A stretch of 64,000 nt of DNA from Anthocerotibacter panamensis C109 (GCF_018389385.1 NZ_CP062698.1:437501-501500); one strand, 5' to 3'; shown: positions 28,266-35,962, counted from the stretch's first letter. Translations and numbers: made by a program. Notes: generated from the letters alone by a model not told the origin.

Positions 28266-29585
28266 TCAAGCTAACTTTTTGATCTTCACGCTCTTGAGGT
28301 AGGCTTCCGGGTTGGCTGGGTCGAACTTGATTCCGTCGAAAAACTTCTCGACGCCCCGCGAGGTGCTCTTGGGAATCATCGCCTGCTGACCGATGGTCTT
28401 GGCCGCATCTTTCCAAAGGTCTTCGCGGTTGACCGCCTCGACGAGCTTTTTGATGTCCGTCTTCTGCGGTATGACGCCCCAACGGATGTCCTCAGTGAGA
28501 AACCACAGGTCGTGACTCTTGTAGGGATAGGAGGCGGCTCCCTGCCAGAACTTCATCACATGGGGGCTATTGCGCTCAATAGGCCGCCCGTCACCAAAGT
28601 CAAAGATCCCCTTATAGCGGGCGATGATGTCCCCGACCGGAGCGTTGATCCATTGGCGCTTGGAGACGATTTCGGACATCTCCTGTTTGTTTTCGGCCTT
28701 GTCACACCACATTTGGGCCTCTTGCACCGCCAGCAGTAGGGCTTTGGCTGCCTTGGGGTTCTTGTCTACGTAGCTCGCTCTGAGCGCAAAGGCTTTCTCC
28801 GGGTGATTGGCCCAAATCTGTCCGGTGGTGACAGCAGAGTAGCCGATGAGTTGGTTGATGAGTTGCTGGTTCCAGGGCTCCCCGACACAGAAGGCGTCCA
28901 TAGTCCCGGTCTTCATATTGGCGACCATCTGCGGCGGCGGGATGGTGATGACTTTGAGGTCAGTCTCGGGGTTGATGCCCCCCGCTGCGAGCCAATAGCG
29001 CAGCCATGCCCAGTGGGTACCCCCAGGGAAGGTCTCTGCCACAGTAAAAGGCTTGCCCTCACTGCGGGCTTTGTCAGCGGCGGGTTTGAGCTTACTGGTA
29101 TCCAGTTTTACTCCCAAGCTCTTGTAGGCGTTGGAGACGGAGATGCCCTGACCGTTGACGTTGAGCCGCGCCAAGATATACATCGGGATTTTTTGTTTGC
29201 CCTTGGTGATATTGCCGTTACTGAGTAGATAGACCATGGGGGTCAGGATGTGCGCCCCGTCAATACCGCCCCCGTCCGAGCCCAATTCCAAATTGTCACG
29301 AGTCCCGCCCCAGGAGGCTTGCTTGAGCACCTCTACGTCCTTCATCCCATATTTCTCGAAGTAGCCCTTTTCTTTGGCGATGACCAAGGGGGCGCAGTCG
29401 CTCAAGGCAATAAAACCCAGACGGGCTTTGGTGGTTTCAGGGCTGTCAGCAGCATTGACATAGCCCGGAGCGATCAGGCTCCCCGCCGCTGCCGCCCCGA
29501 GGCCCAAGAGTACCTTCCGGCGGGTGGAGGTCTCAAGGGTAGAGCCTGAGGAGGGTTCGATGGGTTCGGGTTGAGTATTCGCCAT
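28266..29585 (-). CDS. nrtA: Nitrate-binding protein NrtA with twin-arginine signal
   Basis: 439 residues from ATG 29585 (an upstream in-frame start at 29627 is less likely). The signal peptide has Arg22-Arg23 (STRRKVLLGLGAAAAGSLI) and a likely cut after YVNA; there is no lipobox Cys. The mature part follows NrtA: LGFIALSDCAPLVIAKEKGYF, WGGTRDNLELGSDGGGIDGA, HWAWLRYWLAAGGINPETD, TIPPPQMVANMKTGTMDAFC and VGEPWNQQLINQLIGY. It binds nitrate/nitrite and delivers it to NrtB. First gene of the nrtABCD-narB operon, downstream of an NtcA box. Confidence 0.95.
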   Translation of the reverse strand: MANTQPEPIEPSSGSTLETSTRRKVLLGLGAAAAGSLIAPGYVNAADSPETTKARLGFIALSDCAPLVIAKEKGYFEKYGMKDVEVLKQASWGGTRDNLELGSDGGGIDGAHILTPMVYLLSNGNITKGKQKIPMYILARLNVNGQGISVSNAYKSLGVKLDTSKLKPAADKARSEGKPFTVAETFPGGTHWAWLRYWLAAGGINPETDLKVITIPPPQMVANMKTGTMDAFCVGEPWNQQLINQLIGYSAVTTGQIWANHPEKAFALRASYVDKNPKAAKALLLAVQEAQMWCDKAENKQEMSEIVSKRQWINAPVGDIIARYKGIFDFGDGRPIERNSPHVMKFWQGAASYPYKSHDLWFLTEDIRWGVIPQKTDIKKLVEAVNREDLWKDAAKTIGQQAMIPKSTSRGVEKFFDGIKFDPANPEAYLKSVKIKKLA

Positions 29586-29646
29586 GGTGGGTATTAAGCG
29601 CAAAGGTTGGTAACAAACAGGAAACACGCTGTAACTTAAAGGAAAT

Positions 29647-29660
29647 GTATTTCTCGTTAC
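29647..29660. promoter_or_regulatory. NtcA-binding site (GTA-N8-TAC)
   Basis: GTATTTCTCGTTAC is a perfect GTA-N8-TAC box, and the flanking bases extend it to TGTA-N8-TACA. It lies 62 bp upstream of the nrtA ATG and about 160 bp upstream of the divergent porin. NtcA is the global nitrogen regulator that activates nrt operons in cyanobacteria when nitrogen is scarce. The box is symmetrical, so it can act on either gene; a -10 about 22 bp downstream is not clear on either side. Confidence 0.75.
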
Positions 29661-29783
29661 ATAAAGGGTTTGAATTGGGCTATGCGTTATGAAATTGATA
29701 ACTAACTAGCATCAGCAGAGGCATTTCCCCTGATATGCGTCGCCTGCAATACATTTTTTGGATTTTTCCGCCGTAGTGTGAGG

Positions 29784-29803
29784 AGGTTAAGCTTTCTTAA
29801 CCT
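29784..29803 (+). promoter_or_regulatory. Perfect hairpin just upstream of the porin ribosome-binding site
   Basis: AGGTTAAG-CTTT-CTTAACCT is an 8-bp perfect stem with a 4-nt loop. It ends 4 nt before the GAGGAG at 29808-29813 that precedes the GTG at 29820. It could affect translation of the porin or mRNA stability, or be an operator. Confidence 0.5.
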
Positions 29804-29819
29804 GAATGAGGAGTGCGTT

Positions 29820-31511
29820 GTGTTTACGAAGTTCGCTGTGCAAAGAAACGTTTTTTCCTGGATGGGGCTATTTGCTGCGCTAGCCCACCCAGTCCAGGCC
29901 TTACCTGATACTTCAGTGCGTCAGTTAGGAGGTGAAGCCCCGGCCCAAGTCGCCCAGGTCTTTTCTGTTTCGGAGCTGACGGATGTGACCTCGGCGGATT
30001 GGGCTTTCCTGGCGCTGAAGTCCCTAGTTGAGCGCTATGGCTGTCTGGATGGCTACCCGGATCTGACCTTTCGGGGGCAGCGGGCTCTGACGCGTTACGA
30101 ATTCGCCAGTGGCTTAAATACTTGTTTACAAAAAATCAACGAGCAGATCACCGCCGGAACCCAGAATCTGGTGACCAAGGATGACCTGAGCACTGCGGGT
30201 CGCTTGGAGGAGCAATTTCGGACTGAACTTGCGACCCTCCGTGGACGGACCGACCAGCTAGAGGCAAAGGCTAAAAATTTGGAGGGCAACTTTTTTAGTC
30301 GGATCACCAAGTTCACTTCCACCGCCATATTTTCTGTCAACGGTGGGGGGGCTGGGGGCAATATTGTTCCGCTGGCCCAAAATGGTGGGCCGACCCGTGC
30401 CGGTACAACCCCTAACACCACGTTTGGTGGGCGTATCCGTTTTAACTTCGATACCCGCTTTAGCAAAGAGACGAATGATCTGCTGAAGATCCGCCTTTCC
30501 ACCTTCCCCAGCCTGGGTCAGGACACCTCAGCGAGTCTGGGGGCAGGGACGCGCTCGGGGCAGCTTTTCTTTGGCGGGGTAGCGCCTTTGGCGGGGGGGA
30601 CGGGTTTTGTGACTGATGGACGGCAGGCTGCGACCTTTGACAAAGTCTGGTATGCCTTTAACCCCTTCAAGACCGCTGGTTTCCGGGTCTGGGTCGGCCC
30701 GAGGGTCCAGGTTATTGACGTTTTGGACCGCAACCCCTATCTGATTAGCGACGAAAACCGCTTCGTGACGACGCTTAACCTCTTCAACCCGCTGATCTCG
30801 GGCTATGCTCACCTCAACACCGCAGCCGGTTTTGACTGGCGGATTGCCGAAAATGTTTCGCTGCGGGCGCTGTATTCTGCGGCAAACGCAGGGGCAGCCA
30901 ATGGTCTACTGCCGGGAGGCGGGGGGCTCACGGGTGGATTGACCCAGCTTATTGGGGAGCTGGAGTACCGTCCTGCCAAAGAACTGGGGCTCAAGTTCCA
31001 GTACACACGAGCCAATGTCCCCCTCAATGCCGGAAATCGCCGCGTCTTTGGCGGTTCGCCGGTCCTGATTGGCTCCAATCCCCTCACCCCCGTCACCGGG
31101 ACTTTTAGTACTGTAGACGCCTTTGGTTTTAACACCGACTGGTCCATCTCCAGCCAAGTGAAGTTCTTCGGGCGCGTAGCCTTCGCCTCAGACCGGGTGA
31201 CAGGTGCTGGGCTAGATGGCAATCTGAGCGCGAACACTTGGCTGGTGGGCTTCGAGTTCCCGGACCTCTTGAGCAAGGGCAATCGGGCAGGTATCTCCTT
31301 CGGCCAGCCGATTCGGGTAACTGCAACCTCGGGGATCGGTACGCTCCAAGCCGACCCCGGCACCGAAACCGACCTGGAACTCTACTACAACTTCCGCCTA
31401 GCCAAGGGCATCGAACTCACCCCAGACCTCCAATTGCTCTTTAACCCCGGCAACAACCCGAACAACAGCGTGATTACCGTGGGGACCTTGCGGACGGTTT
31501 TCTCTTTCTAG
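29820..31511 (+). CDS. SLH/OprB-type outer-membrane porin (iron uptake porin family)
   Basis: 563 residues from GTG 29820, chosen for GAGGAG 6 nt upstream; an earlier in-frame GTG at 29778 would place that site inside the gene. A signal peptide (WMGLFAALAHPVQA) is followed by an SLH domain (FSVSELTDVTSADWAFLALK...LVERYGCLDGYPDLTF, ALTRYEFASGLNTCLQKI), a short coiled coil (ELATLRGRTDQLEAKAKNLE) and a beta-barrel ending in the C-terminal aromatic TLRTVFSF. Cyanobacterial homologues carry inorganic ions, including iron, and bind the pyruvylated cell wall through the SLH part. It faces nrtA across a shared regulatory region. Confidence 0.9.
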   Translation: MFTKFAVQRNVFSWMGLFAALAHPVQALPDTSVRQLGGEAPAQVAQVFSVSELTDVTSADWAFLALKSLVERYGCLDGYPDLTFRGQRALTRYEFASGLNTCLQKINEQITAGTQNLVTKDDLSTAGRLEEQFRTELATLRGRTDQLEAKAKNLEGNFFSRITKFTSTAIFSVNGGGAGGNIVPLAQNGGPTRAGTTPNTTFGGRIRFNFDTRFSKETNDLLKIRLSTFPSLGQDTSASLGAGTRSGQLFFGGVAPLAGGTGFVTDGRQAATFDKVWYAFNPFKTAGFRVWVGPRVQVIDVLDRNPYLISDENRFVTTLNLFNPLISGYAHLNTAAGFDWRIAENVSLRALYSAANAGAANGLLPGGGGLTGGLTQLIGELEYRPAKELGLKFQYTRANVPLNAGNRRVFGGSPVLIGSNPLTPVTGTFSTVDAFGFNTDWSISSQVKFFGRVAFASDRVTGAGLDGNLSANTWLVGFEFPDLLSKGNRAGISFGQPIRVTATSGIGTLQADPGTETDLELYYNFRLAKGIELTPDLQLLFNPGNNPNNSVITVGTLRTVFSF

Positions 31512-31515
31512 CGCG

Positions 31516-31911
31516 TCAAGGCACCGTCAGCACCGGGCAAGCAGCCAGACTGATCACCCGCGTGCTGACGCTTTGGGCTGCCCGGTCTCCGGTCAGGCCC
31601 AACCCTCTACAGCCCATGATGATCAATTCCGCCCCGGTTTCCTCGGCTACATCGCAGATGACAAAGGGCGGGTTTCCTTCGCGCTCCATGACCTCAACTG
31701 GGATACCCCGGTCCATGAAATAAGCCCCGACCTCTTGGAGCAGGGTTTGGAGAGACTCTGGGGAAGCTGTTTTCCCGGCTCTTTCTCCACGTTCCAGGAC
31801 TGATAGGACTTCTAGCCGACTGTTAAACTTCTGTACTAAGCGGGCCACCATCGGGATGGCTTTTTGGGATTCAGGGCTCCCATCGACAGCAAATAGAACG
31901 GTCTTGAACAT
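31516..31911 (-). CDS. Universal stress protein (UspA family)
   Basis: 131 residues from ATG 31911 (a start at 31932 is also open). MFKTVLFAVDGSPESQKAIP is the family's first strand-helix, and ELIIMGCRGLGLTGD near the C-terminus is the nucleotide-binding loop. The usual G-2x-G-9x-G(S/T) motif is imperfect: the last Gly is replaced by Gln (AAQSVST), so ATP binding may be weak or absent. Its stop lies 4 bp from the stop of the porin on the other strand. Confidence 0.88.
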   Translation of the reverse strand: MFKTVLFAVDGSPESQKAIPMVARLVQKFNSRLEVLSVLERGERAGKTASPESLQTLLQEVGAYFMDRGIPVEVMEREGNPPFVICDVAEETGAELIIMGCRGLGLTGDRAAQSVSTRVISLAACPVLTVP

Positions 31912-31999
31912 AACAGCAACCCCACCGGGCAAGGACTACCTATATTAATTTTATCCCCGGGCGTCCAGGGTACGGATAGGGATCAATTTTGCGTGTTGC

Positions 32000-32491
32000 T
32001 TATTTTCCAGGCTGTGGAATCGTCCCCCAACCTTTGGCGCGTTCGGCAGCTCTGAGGACAAAGGCGGCGAGCTTATCCAATTCCTCTGCGGTGAGAAAAT
32101 CAGCCCCGCGACAGGTAGAACTCAGCCCTTTCCCATCGTAGGTTTTGGGTGCTTTGATAAAAGCGGTCAGCGCCTCCAAGTTGTCGCGCGGCGGGGTTGC
32201 CTGTTTGAGATCCAGGATCGACAGGGAAATCGCCGGGTTTTGGAGGGTATTCCCCCCCACATGGCAGATCTTACAGTTGTTTTCGAAAAGGGCCTTGCCT
32301 TCGGTGATCTGCCCTGCTGTAAAAAGTGCAGTCTGACCCTTGGGGCTGACTACAATGTCCACCGGGCGCTGCACGAGTAGGTATTGGAGTACGTAGCGGT
32401 CTGGCTTGGTCTGCGTCGGAGCGCTCAAGCTAGCACACCCCGTAACCAAAAGCAGGAGCGCCCCGGCCTGGAGTAATCCTATACGCACCAT
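32000..32491 (-). CDS. psbV2: Cytochrome c-550-like protein PsbV2 with lipoprotein signal
   Basis: 163 residues from ATG 32491, overlapping the psbV stop (TGATG). The signal ends in VTGC (Cys19), a lipobox. The haem motif is C73-K-I-C76-H77, followed by VGGNTLQNPAISLSIL and ATPPRDNLEALTAFIKAPKTYDG as in PsbV. The His that gives PsbV its second haem ligand (HP) is missing; a Cys (SSTCRGADF, Cys127) lies in that region. I recall that PsbV2 of Thermosynechococcus was reported to have His/Cys haem ligation, which fits. It is the last gene of a three-gene operon. Confidence 0.88.
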   Translation of the reverse strand: MVRIGLLQAGALLLLVTGCASLSAPTQTKPDRYVLQYLLVQRPVDIVVSPKGQTALFTAGQITEGKALFENNCKICHVGGNTLQNPAISLSILDLKQATPPRDNLEALTAFIKAPKTYDGKGLSSTCRGADFLTAEELDKLAAFVLRAAERAKGWGTIPQPGK

Positions 32492-32979
32492 CAACGTACG
32501 TCCTTACCCTTACCCCAAGTCTTGTTGAAGTTGGCTTCTTTGAGAATGTGGGCAGCAATGGCGGTGAGACGTTCCTCAGGGAGGTTATCAAACTTGGGAT
32601 GGCGGCCCCCATCGTAGAGGTTTTCGGTGCCGTCGTAGCTGAGGGGCTTCTTCATATAAGAGATGAGCGTCTCGATATTGTCCAAAGGCGGAGTCGCGCC
32701 CTTGAGTTGTTCTAGAGACAGGTTGATTTCACGCACGTTATAGGTGCCATAGGTCTGGCCGCCAACGTGGCATTTGCTGCACTCGGCTTTAAAAGCGCGA
32801 AAGCCCTGTTTCATCTCATCGCGGCTAAATTCCGTAGTCTTCCCCGCCAAGTCTGCTTTTGCCACAAAGGCCGCTGCTTCTGTGGTTGGGGTGCTCGCCT
32901 GGGTCTGATCGGAATTGCTCGAACAGGCTGTCAGCGCCACTGCGCCTAGGGTGCATGCGAGCCAAAGCATCTTTTTCAC
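32491..32979 (-). CDS. psbV: Photosystem II extrinsic cytochrome c-550 (PsbV) with lipoprotein signal
   Basis: 162 residues from GTG 32979. The signal (LACTLGAVALTACSS) carries LTAC with Cys19, a lipobox, unlike the soluble PsbV of most cyanobacteria. The mature part has haem motif C67-S-K-C70-H71, then VGGQTYGTYNVREINLSLEQL, ATPPLDNIETLISYMKKPLSYDG and a second-ligand candidate His127 in GGRHPKF, ending WGKGKDVR. PsbV stabilises the Mn4CaO5 cluster and chloride in photosystem II on the lumenal or periplasmic side. The GTG start overlaps the preceding stop as GTGA. Confidence 0.92.
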   Translation of the reverse strand: MKKMLWLACTLGAVALTACSSNSDQTQASTPTTEAAAFVAKADLAGKTTEFSRDEMKQGFRAFKAECSKCHVGGQTYGTYNVREINLSLEQLKGATPPLDNIETLISYMKKPLSYDGTENLYDGGRHPKFDNLPEERLTAIAAHILKEANFNKTWGKGKDVR

Positions 32980-33164
32980 ACGGTCTCTCCTGTTGGAACT
33001 GGGGCCTGAACAGCCAAAATAATGCGCTTTGCATCTTCCAGAGCGAGCAAGGATTCAGGACTGCGGTAAGGGATACCGAAGTGGTCACACCAACTCAGCA
33101 CCTCTGTCACCGTCAACTGATAATCTTCGGCTAGATCGGCAATCGCGATATCGGCAAAGCCCAT
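32976..33164 (-). CDS. Small conserved protein upstream of psbV
   Basis: 62 residues from ATG 33164 with GGAG 6-7 nt before it; a start at 33200 is less likely. FADIAIADLAEDYQLTVTEVL and WCDHFGIPYRSPESLLALEDAKRIILAV are a compact helical fold that resembles the N-terminal region of translation initiation factor IF-2 and a small conserved cyanobacterial family. It overlaps psbV by GTGA, so translation is coupled. The role is unknown; the position suggests a link to cytochrome c-550 synthesis, which is inference. Confidence 0.72.
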   Translation of the reverse strand: MGFADIAIADLAEDYQLTVTEVLSWCDHFGIPYRSPESLLALEDAKRIILAVQAPVPTGETV

Positions 33165-33319
33165 TGCACACTCCGGGATCGCTGGCCCTGGCGGGCGCAT
33201 CGTGCCTCTTATTCTGCCATAGAACAGTTTATTGGGAACGTTAAATCTCGGCTTTTAGGAGTAGGATCCTGAAGACCAGCGACTTGCGTGGAGAATTTCC
33301 TTATTTAGCGGTATTTCTC

Positions 33320-33346
33320 TTGACAAATCTACTAATGGTGTACGAT
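33320..33346 (+). promoter_or_regulatory. Likely sigma-70-type promoter for the gene at 33385
   Basis: TTGACA (33320-33325) and TACGAT (33341-33346) are separated by 15 bp, slightly short. A start of transcription near 33353 would put about 30 nt before the ATG at 33385. Confidence 0.45.
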
Positions 33347-33384
33347 TCTGCTTACAAGTGATTCAGCGAAACCAAACTCCAGGC

Positions 33385-33636
33385 ATGATTCGCCCCCGCA
33401 AATGTCCCTGTTGTTATCGTCCTTTACACGCCCTCGCGACGTTAGAGGACAGCTTATTGCGGTGTGATTGGGATGGTCTTTTTCACTGGGACCCCCGCTA
33501 CCGCCGCCTCAGACATCTATCGAGCCGCCAAGCCTGGAATGTGGATGGGATTGGCAATATCTGTCCTCCCTATACGCCCCCGCCACCCGCCCAAGCGCCG
33601 CCGCCGCGCACGGTTCAGTTGCCCAAGCTGCCCTGA
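33385..33636 (+). CDS. Small zinc-finger-like protein with Pro-rich tail
   Basis: 83 residues from ATG 33385; a GTG at 33358 is in frame but would be almost at the predicted transcription start. IRPRKCPCCYRPLHAL has a CxxC that may bind zinc with one later Cys (LLRCDWDGLFHWDPRYRRLR). The C-terminus is Pro-rich (PPYTPPPPAQAPPP). The basic HWDPRYRRLRHLSSR part could contact nucleic acid, but no family is recognised. A promoter-like pair precedes it. Confidence 0.5.
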   Translation: MIRPRKCPCCYRPLHALATLEDSLLRCDWDGLFHWDPRYRRLRHLSSRQAWNVDGIGNICPPYTPPPPAQAPPPRTVQLPKLP

Positions 33637-33649
33637 GGTTGGGCTGCTG

Positions 33650-34309
33650 TCATTCACCCTTGCGCAACTCCACGCAGCCCAACCCCTGCACCCGTCCCAC
33701 ATCTAGCTCCTGACAGGCTTGGTCTGGGTAGCATTCCAGCCAGCCCTCGTTGTGATAAAAGTAGCGCAGGGTCAGGACTTCGAAAGGTTGACAGGTGATG
33801 ATCTGCAACCATTGACGCTGAGAATAGTACCCCGCCCCGAGGGGCAGACTGAGCAGCAAACGTCCCCCCGGCATCAACAGCCGGTAAAACTCTCGAATCG
33901 CCCACAGCTCTCCTTGATAGGTGCCCAACTGTGTCAGATGGGACAGGCACACCACCAGACTGAATTGCTCCGTATTGAGGGGCAGGTAGGGCTGCTGTAA
34001 TAGCGACCAATCGCGGCTGCCTTGGCGCAGGTCGAGGCCCACGAGGTCCGCTGCTCCCATCTGGTAGAGCGCTTCTCGATACCAGGGCTCCAGGTAAGAC
34101 ACCCCGACATCCAAGACTTTCGACTCCCGGTGATAGAGCGATAGCGCCCAGGGCAACTCCACCACCTGCTCTGATTGATCGATACTCCCTGCCCCCGGCG
34201 CATCAAAAAAAATCTGCTCCCCCTCAGGGTCCAGCCCCTCAAAGCCCGCTAGGAGCCAGTTGAGTAAATGATCCATGTTGTCGCGGGGGGGATGGCTGGT
34301 GTTTTTCAT
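33650..34309 (-). CDS. Class I SAM-methyltransferase-like protein with degenerate motif I
   Basis: 219 residues from ATG 34309 (34276 and 34327 are other possible starts). The order of elements fits a Rossmann methyltransferase: ESKVLDVGVSYLEPWYREAL at the place of motif I, ADLVGLDLRQG for the second acidic strand end, LPLNTEQFSLVVCLSHLTQLG for motif post-II, and FYRLLMPGGRLLLSLPLG for motif III. The GxGxG loop is replaced by DVGVSYLEP, so SAM binding may differ. The C-terminus (ITCQPFEVLTLRYFYHNEGWL) resembles methyltransferases that act in polysaccharide or lipid clusters. Substrate unknown. Confidence 0.68.
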   Translation of the reverse strand: MKNTSHPPRDNMDHLLNWLLAGFEGLDPEGEQIFFDAPGAGSIDQSEQVVELPWALSLYHRESKVLDVGVSYLEPWYREALYQMGAADLVGLDLRQGSRDWSLLQQPYLPLNTEQFSLVVCLSHLTQLGTYQGELWAIREFYRLLMPGGRLLLSLPLGAGYYSQRQWLQIITCQPFEVLTLRYFYHNEGWLECYPDQACQELDVGRVQGLGCVELRKGE

Positions 34310-34484
34310 AACCCCATAGTGCCCCAATCACACCCCGTTACAATTTACTTTGCACAGATTAATATTTCTTAGTGCTCAGGGCGGGGATCACTGGAGAGGC
34401 TTATGTTATTTTGTATGGGTGAACCGTTAGGGGTAGTTGGCCTTGTTCGCTAGAATCCTTTCCCAGTCTGCACAAATCGGCCCC

Positions 34485-34643
34485 ATGGACACCTATGTGG
34501 CGGAGCTTCAGTTACACATGGCACTCCAAGCCCGTAATCTGGTTTCAGGTCTGACTTCAGAATCCTTGACCCAAAATCCCTGCTCCCGGTTGCTCCATGA
34601 AGCCCAGGTAGCCCAGGAAATTGCTTTTTCTCGCCTTAGTTGA
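34485..34643 (+). CDS. Possible small protein (52 residues)
   Basis: A short frame from ATG 34485 that could begin as early as TTG 34437. The sequence MDTYVAELQLHMALQARN is helical and followed by SRLLHEAQVAQEIAFSRL. A 15-codon frame (ATG 34403, behind GGAGAGG) ends just before it and could be a leader. It ends 10 bp before the stop of the amidohydrolase on the other strand. The call rests on amino-acid composition and position only. Confidence 0.3.
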   Translation: MDTYVAELQLHMALQARNLVSGLTSESLTQNPCSRLLHEAQVAQEIAFSRLS

Positions 34644-34652
34644 GCTTCGGTT

Positions 34653-35864
34653 TCACACGAGCGCCTGGGTTGCGCTTACAGGTCCAGGTGTTGTCGCTGG
34701 GGCAAAAAATTCTTCGATACAGCGGGTGAAAACTTCCACCCCCAGACCCAACGCCCGCTCGTCAAAATCGAAGCAAGGGTGGTGATGGGGTTTGTCCAGC
34801 CCCAGATCCCGATTGGCGGAACCCAAGAAGAAGTAACAGCCTGGGACCTCTTGCAGGAAAAAGGCCATGTCCTCGCCGCCCAGGGTTTGCTCAGGGACGA
34901 CCGCTTCGATCCGGTCTAGGACCTTGCGGGCAACAGACTGGACGAGGCTGGTGATTTCGGGGTGATTGATGACAGCGGGGTAGTGGCGGGTGTACTCCAG
35001 GTGATAGCTGGCTCCCATAGCCTGACAGACTCCAGCAATGACCTGCTCAAGCCGTTGGGGCAAGCGTTGGGCCAACTCGGGCGCGAAGCAGCGCACGGTC
35101 CCCTCTAGGGTTGCGCTTGGAGCAATAACATTAAATACGCTCCCGGCATGGAATTTACCCACAGTCACCACCGCTGCCTGGAGCGGGTCCACATTGCGGC
35201 TGACAATCGTCTGGAGTGCGACCACGACCTGAGCTGCGACCACGACGGCATCAATGGTCTGCTGAGGCATCGCCCCGTGCCCGCCCTGGCCGGTAATTAG
35301 GACTTTGAAGTAGTCTGTGTTAGCCATCAAGGGTCCAGGGACTACGCCCACCGTACCCAGCGGTAGGTTGTTCCATAGATGCAGACCCAGGATCGCCTGG
35401 GGCTGAGGGTCCTGGAGTGCCCCGCTCTCAATCATAGGTTTGGCTCCGCCTGGGCCTTCTTCTGCGGGTTGGAAGAGCAATTTCACGGTTCCGGGGAGCG
35501 TCGGTTGGCTTGCCAGATACTTGGCTAAACCCAATAAAATCGCTGTATGACCATCGTGACCACAAGCGTGCATCACCCCATCGTGTACAGAACGGTAGGA
35601 GACTGGGTTGTACTCCTGCATCGGCAGAGCATCCATGTCTGCACGTAACGCGATCACTTTTTGGGAAGAAGTACCCGGTAGCACCGCCACAATACCTGTT
35701 TGGGCTACGCCTTCTTGGACCTGCCAGCCCCATTGTTTGAGACGGTCTGCGGCAAAAGCACTGGTCAGATGCTCTCTAAAGCCCAACTCAGGATACTGAT
35801 GGATCTGTCGGCGCCACAAGGATAACAGCGGCATCATCGCGACAATGGCCGGACGCACGTTCAC
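34653..35864 (-). CDS. M20-family amidohydrolase (N-acyl-amino-acid/hippurate hydrolase type)
   Basis: About 403 residues from GTG 35864; ATG 35837 or a start at 35975 are alternatives. The core starts LSLWRRQIHQYPELGFREHLT. Metal ligands follow the M20D pattern: ACGHDGHTAILLG, the Glu pair in FQPAEEGPGGAKPMIESGAL, and the His in GLHLWNNLPLG and TPxDMAFFL-like (TLGGEDMAFFL). It hydrolyses N-acyl or amide bonds of amino acids; in cyanobacteria such genes are often annotated as IAA-amino-acid hydrolase-like, but the substrate is unknown. It is divergent from bamA. Confidence 0.88.
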   Translation of the reverse strand: MNVRPAIVAMMPLLSLWRRQIHQYPELGFREHLTSAFAADRLKQWGWQVQEGVAQTGIVAVLPGTSSQKVIALRADMDALPMQEYNPVSYRSVHDGVMHACGHDGHTAILLGLAKYLASQPTLPGTVKLLFQPAEEGPGGAKPMIESGALQDPQPQAILGLHLWNNLPLGTVGVVPGPLMANTDYFKVLITGQGGHGAMPQQTIDAVVVAAQVVVALQTIVSRNVDPLQAAVVTVGKFHAGSVFNVIAPSATLEGTVRCFAPELAQRLPQRLEQVIAGVCQAMGASYHLEYTRHYPAVINHPEITSLVQSVARKVLDRIEAVVPEQTLGGEDMAFFLQEVPGCYFFLGSANRDLGLDKPHHHPCFDFDERALGLGVEVFTRCIEEFFAPATTPGPVSATQALV

Positions 35865-35962
35865 AGGGGTGGTTCCATATCGTCCCCTACAGGATGCCAC
35901 AGGGTACGCGGATGTGCCAAAGCGGTCTTCAGGGCGCGGCGAATTGGGCTTATAGCCCGTGC

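Noticed and set aside
27376-29627. Taurine or sulphonate transporter in place of nitrate
   Set aside because: NrtC has the NrtA-like fused domain and narB is the last gene of the operon, which fixes nitrate as the substrate class.
34403-34447. Tiny frame behind GGAGAGG, possible leader peptide
   Set aside because: Only about 15 codons and no attenuator structure after it; kept only as a remark under the gene at 34485.
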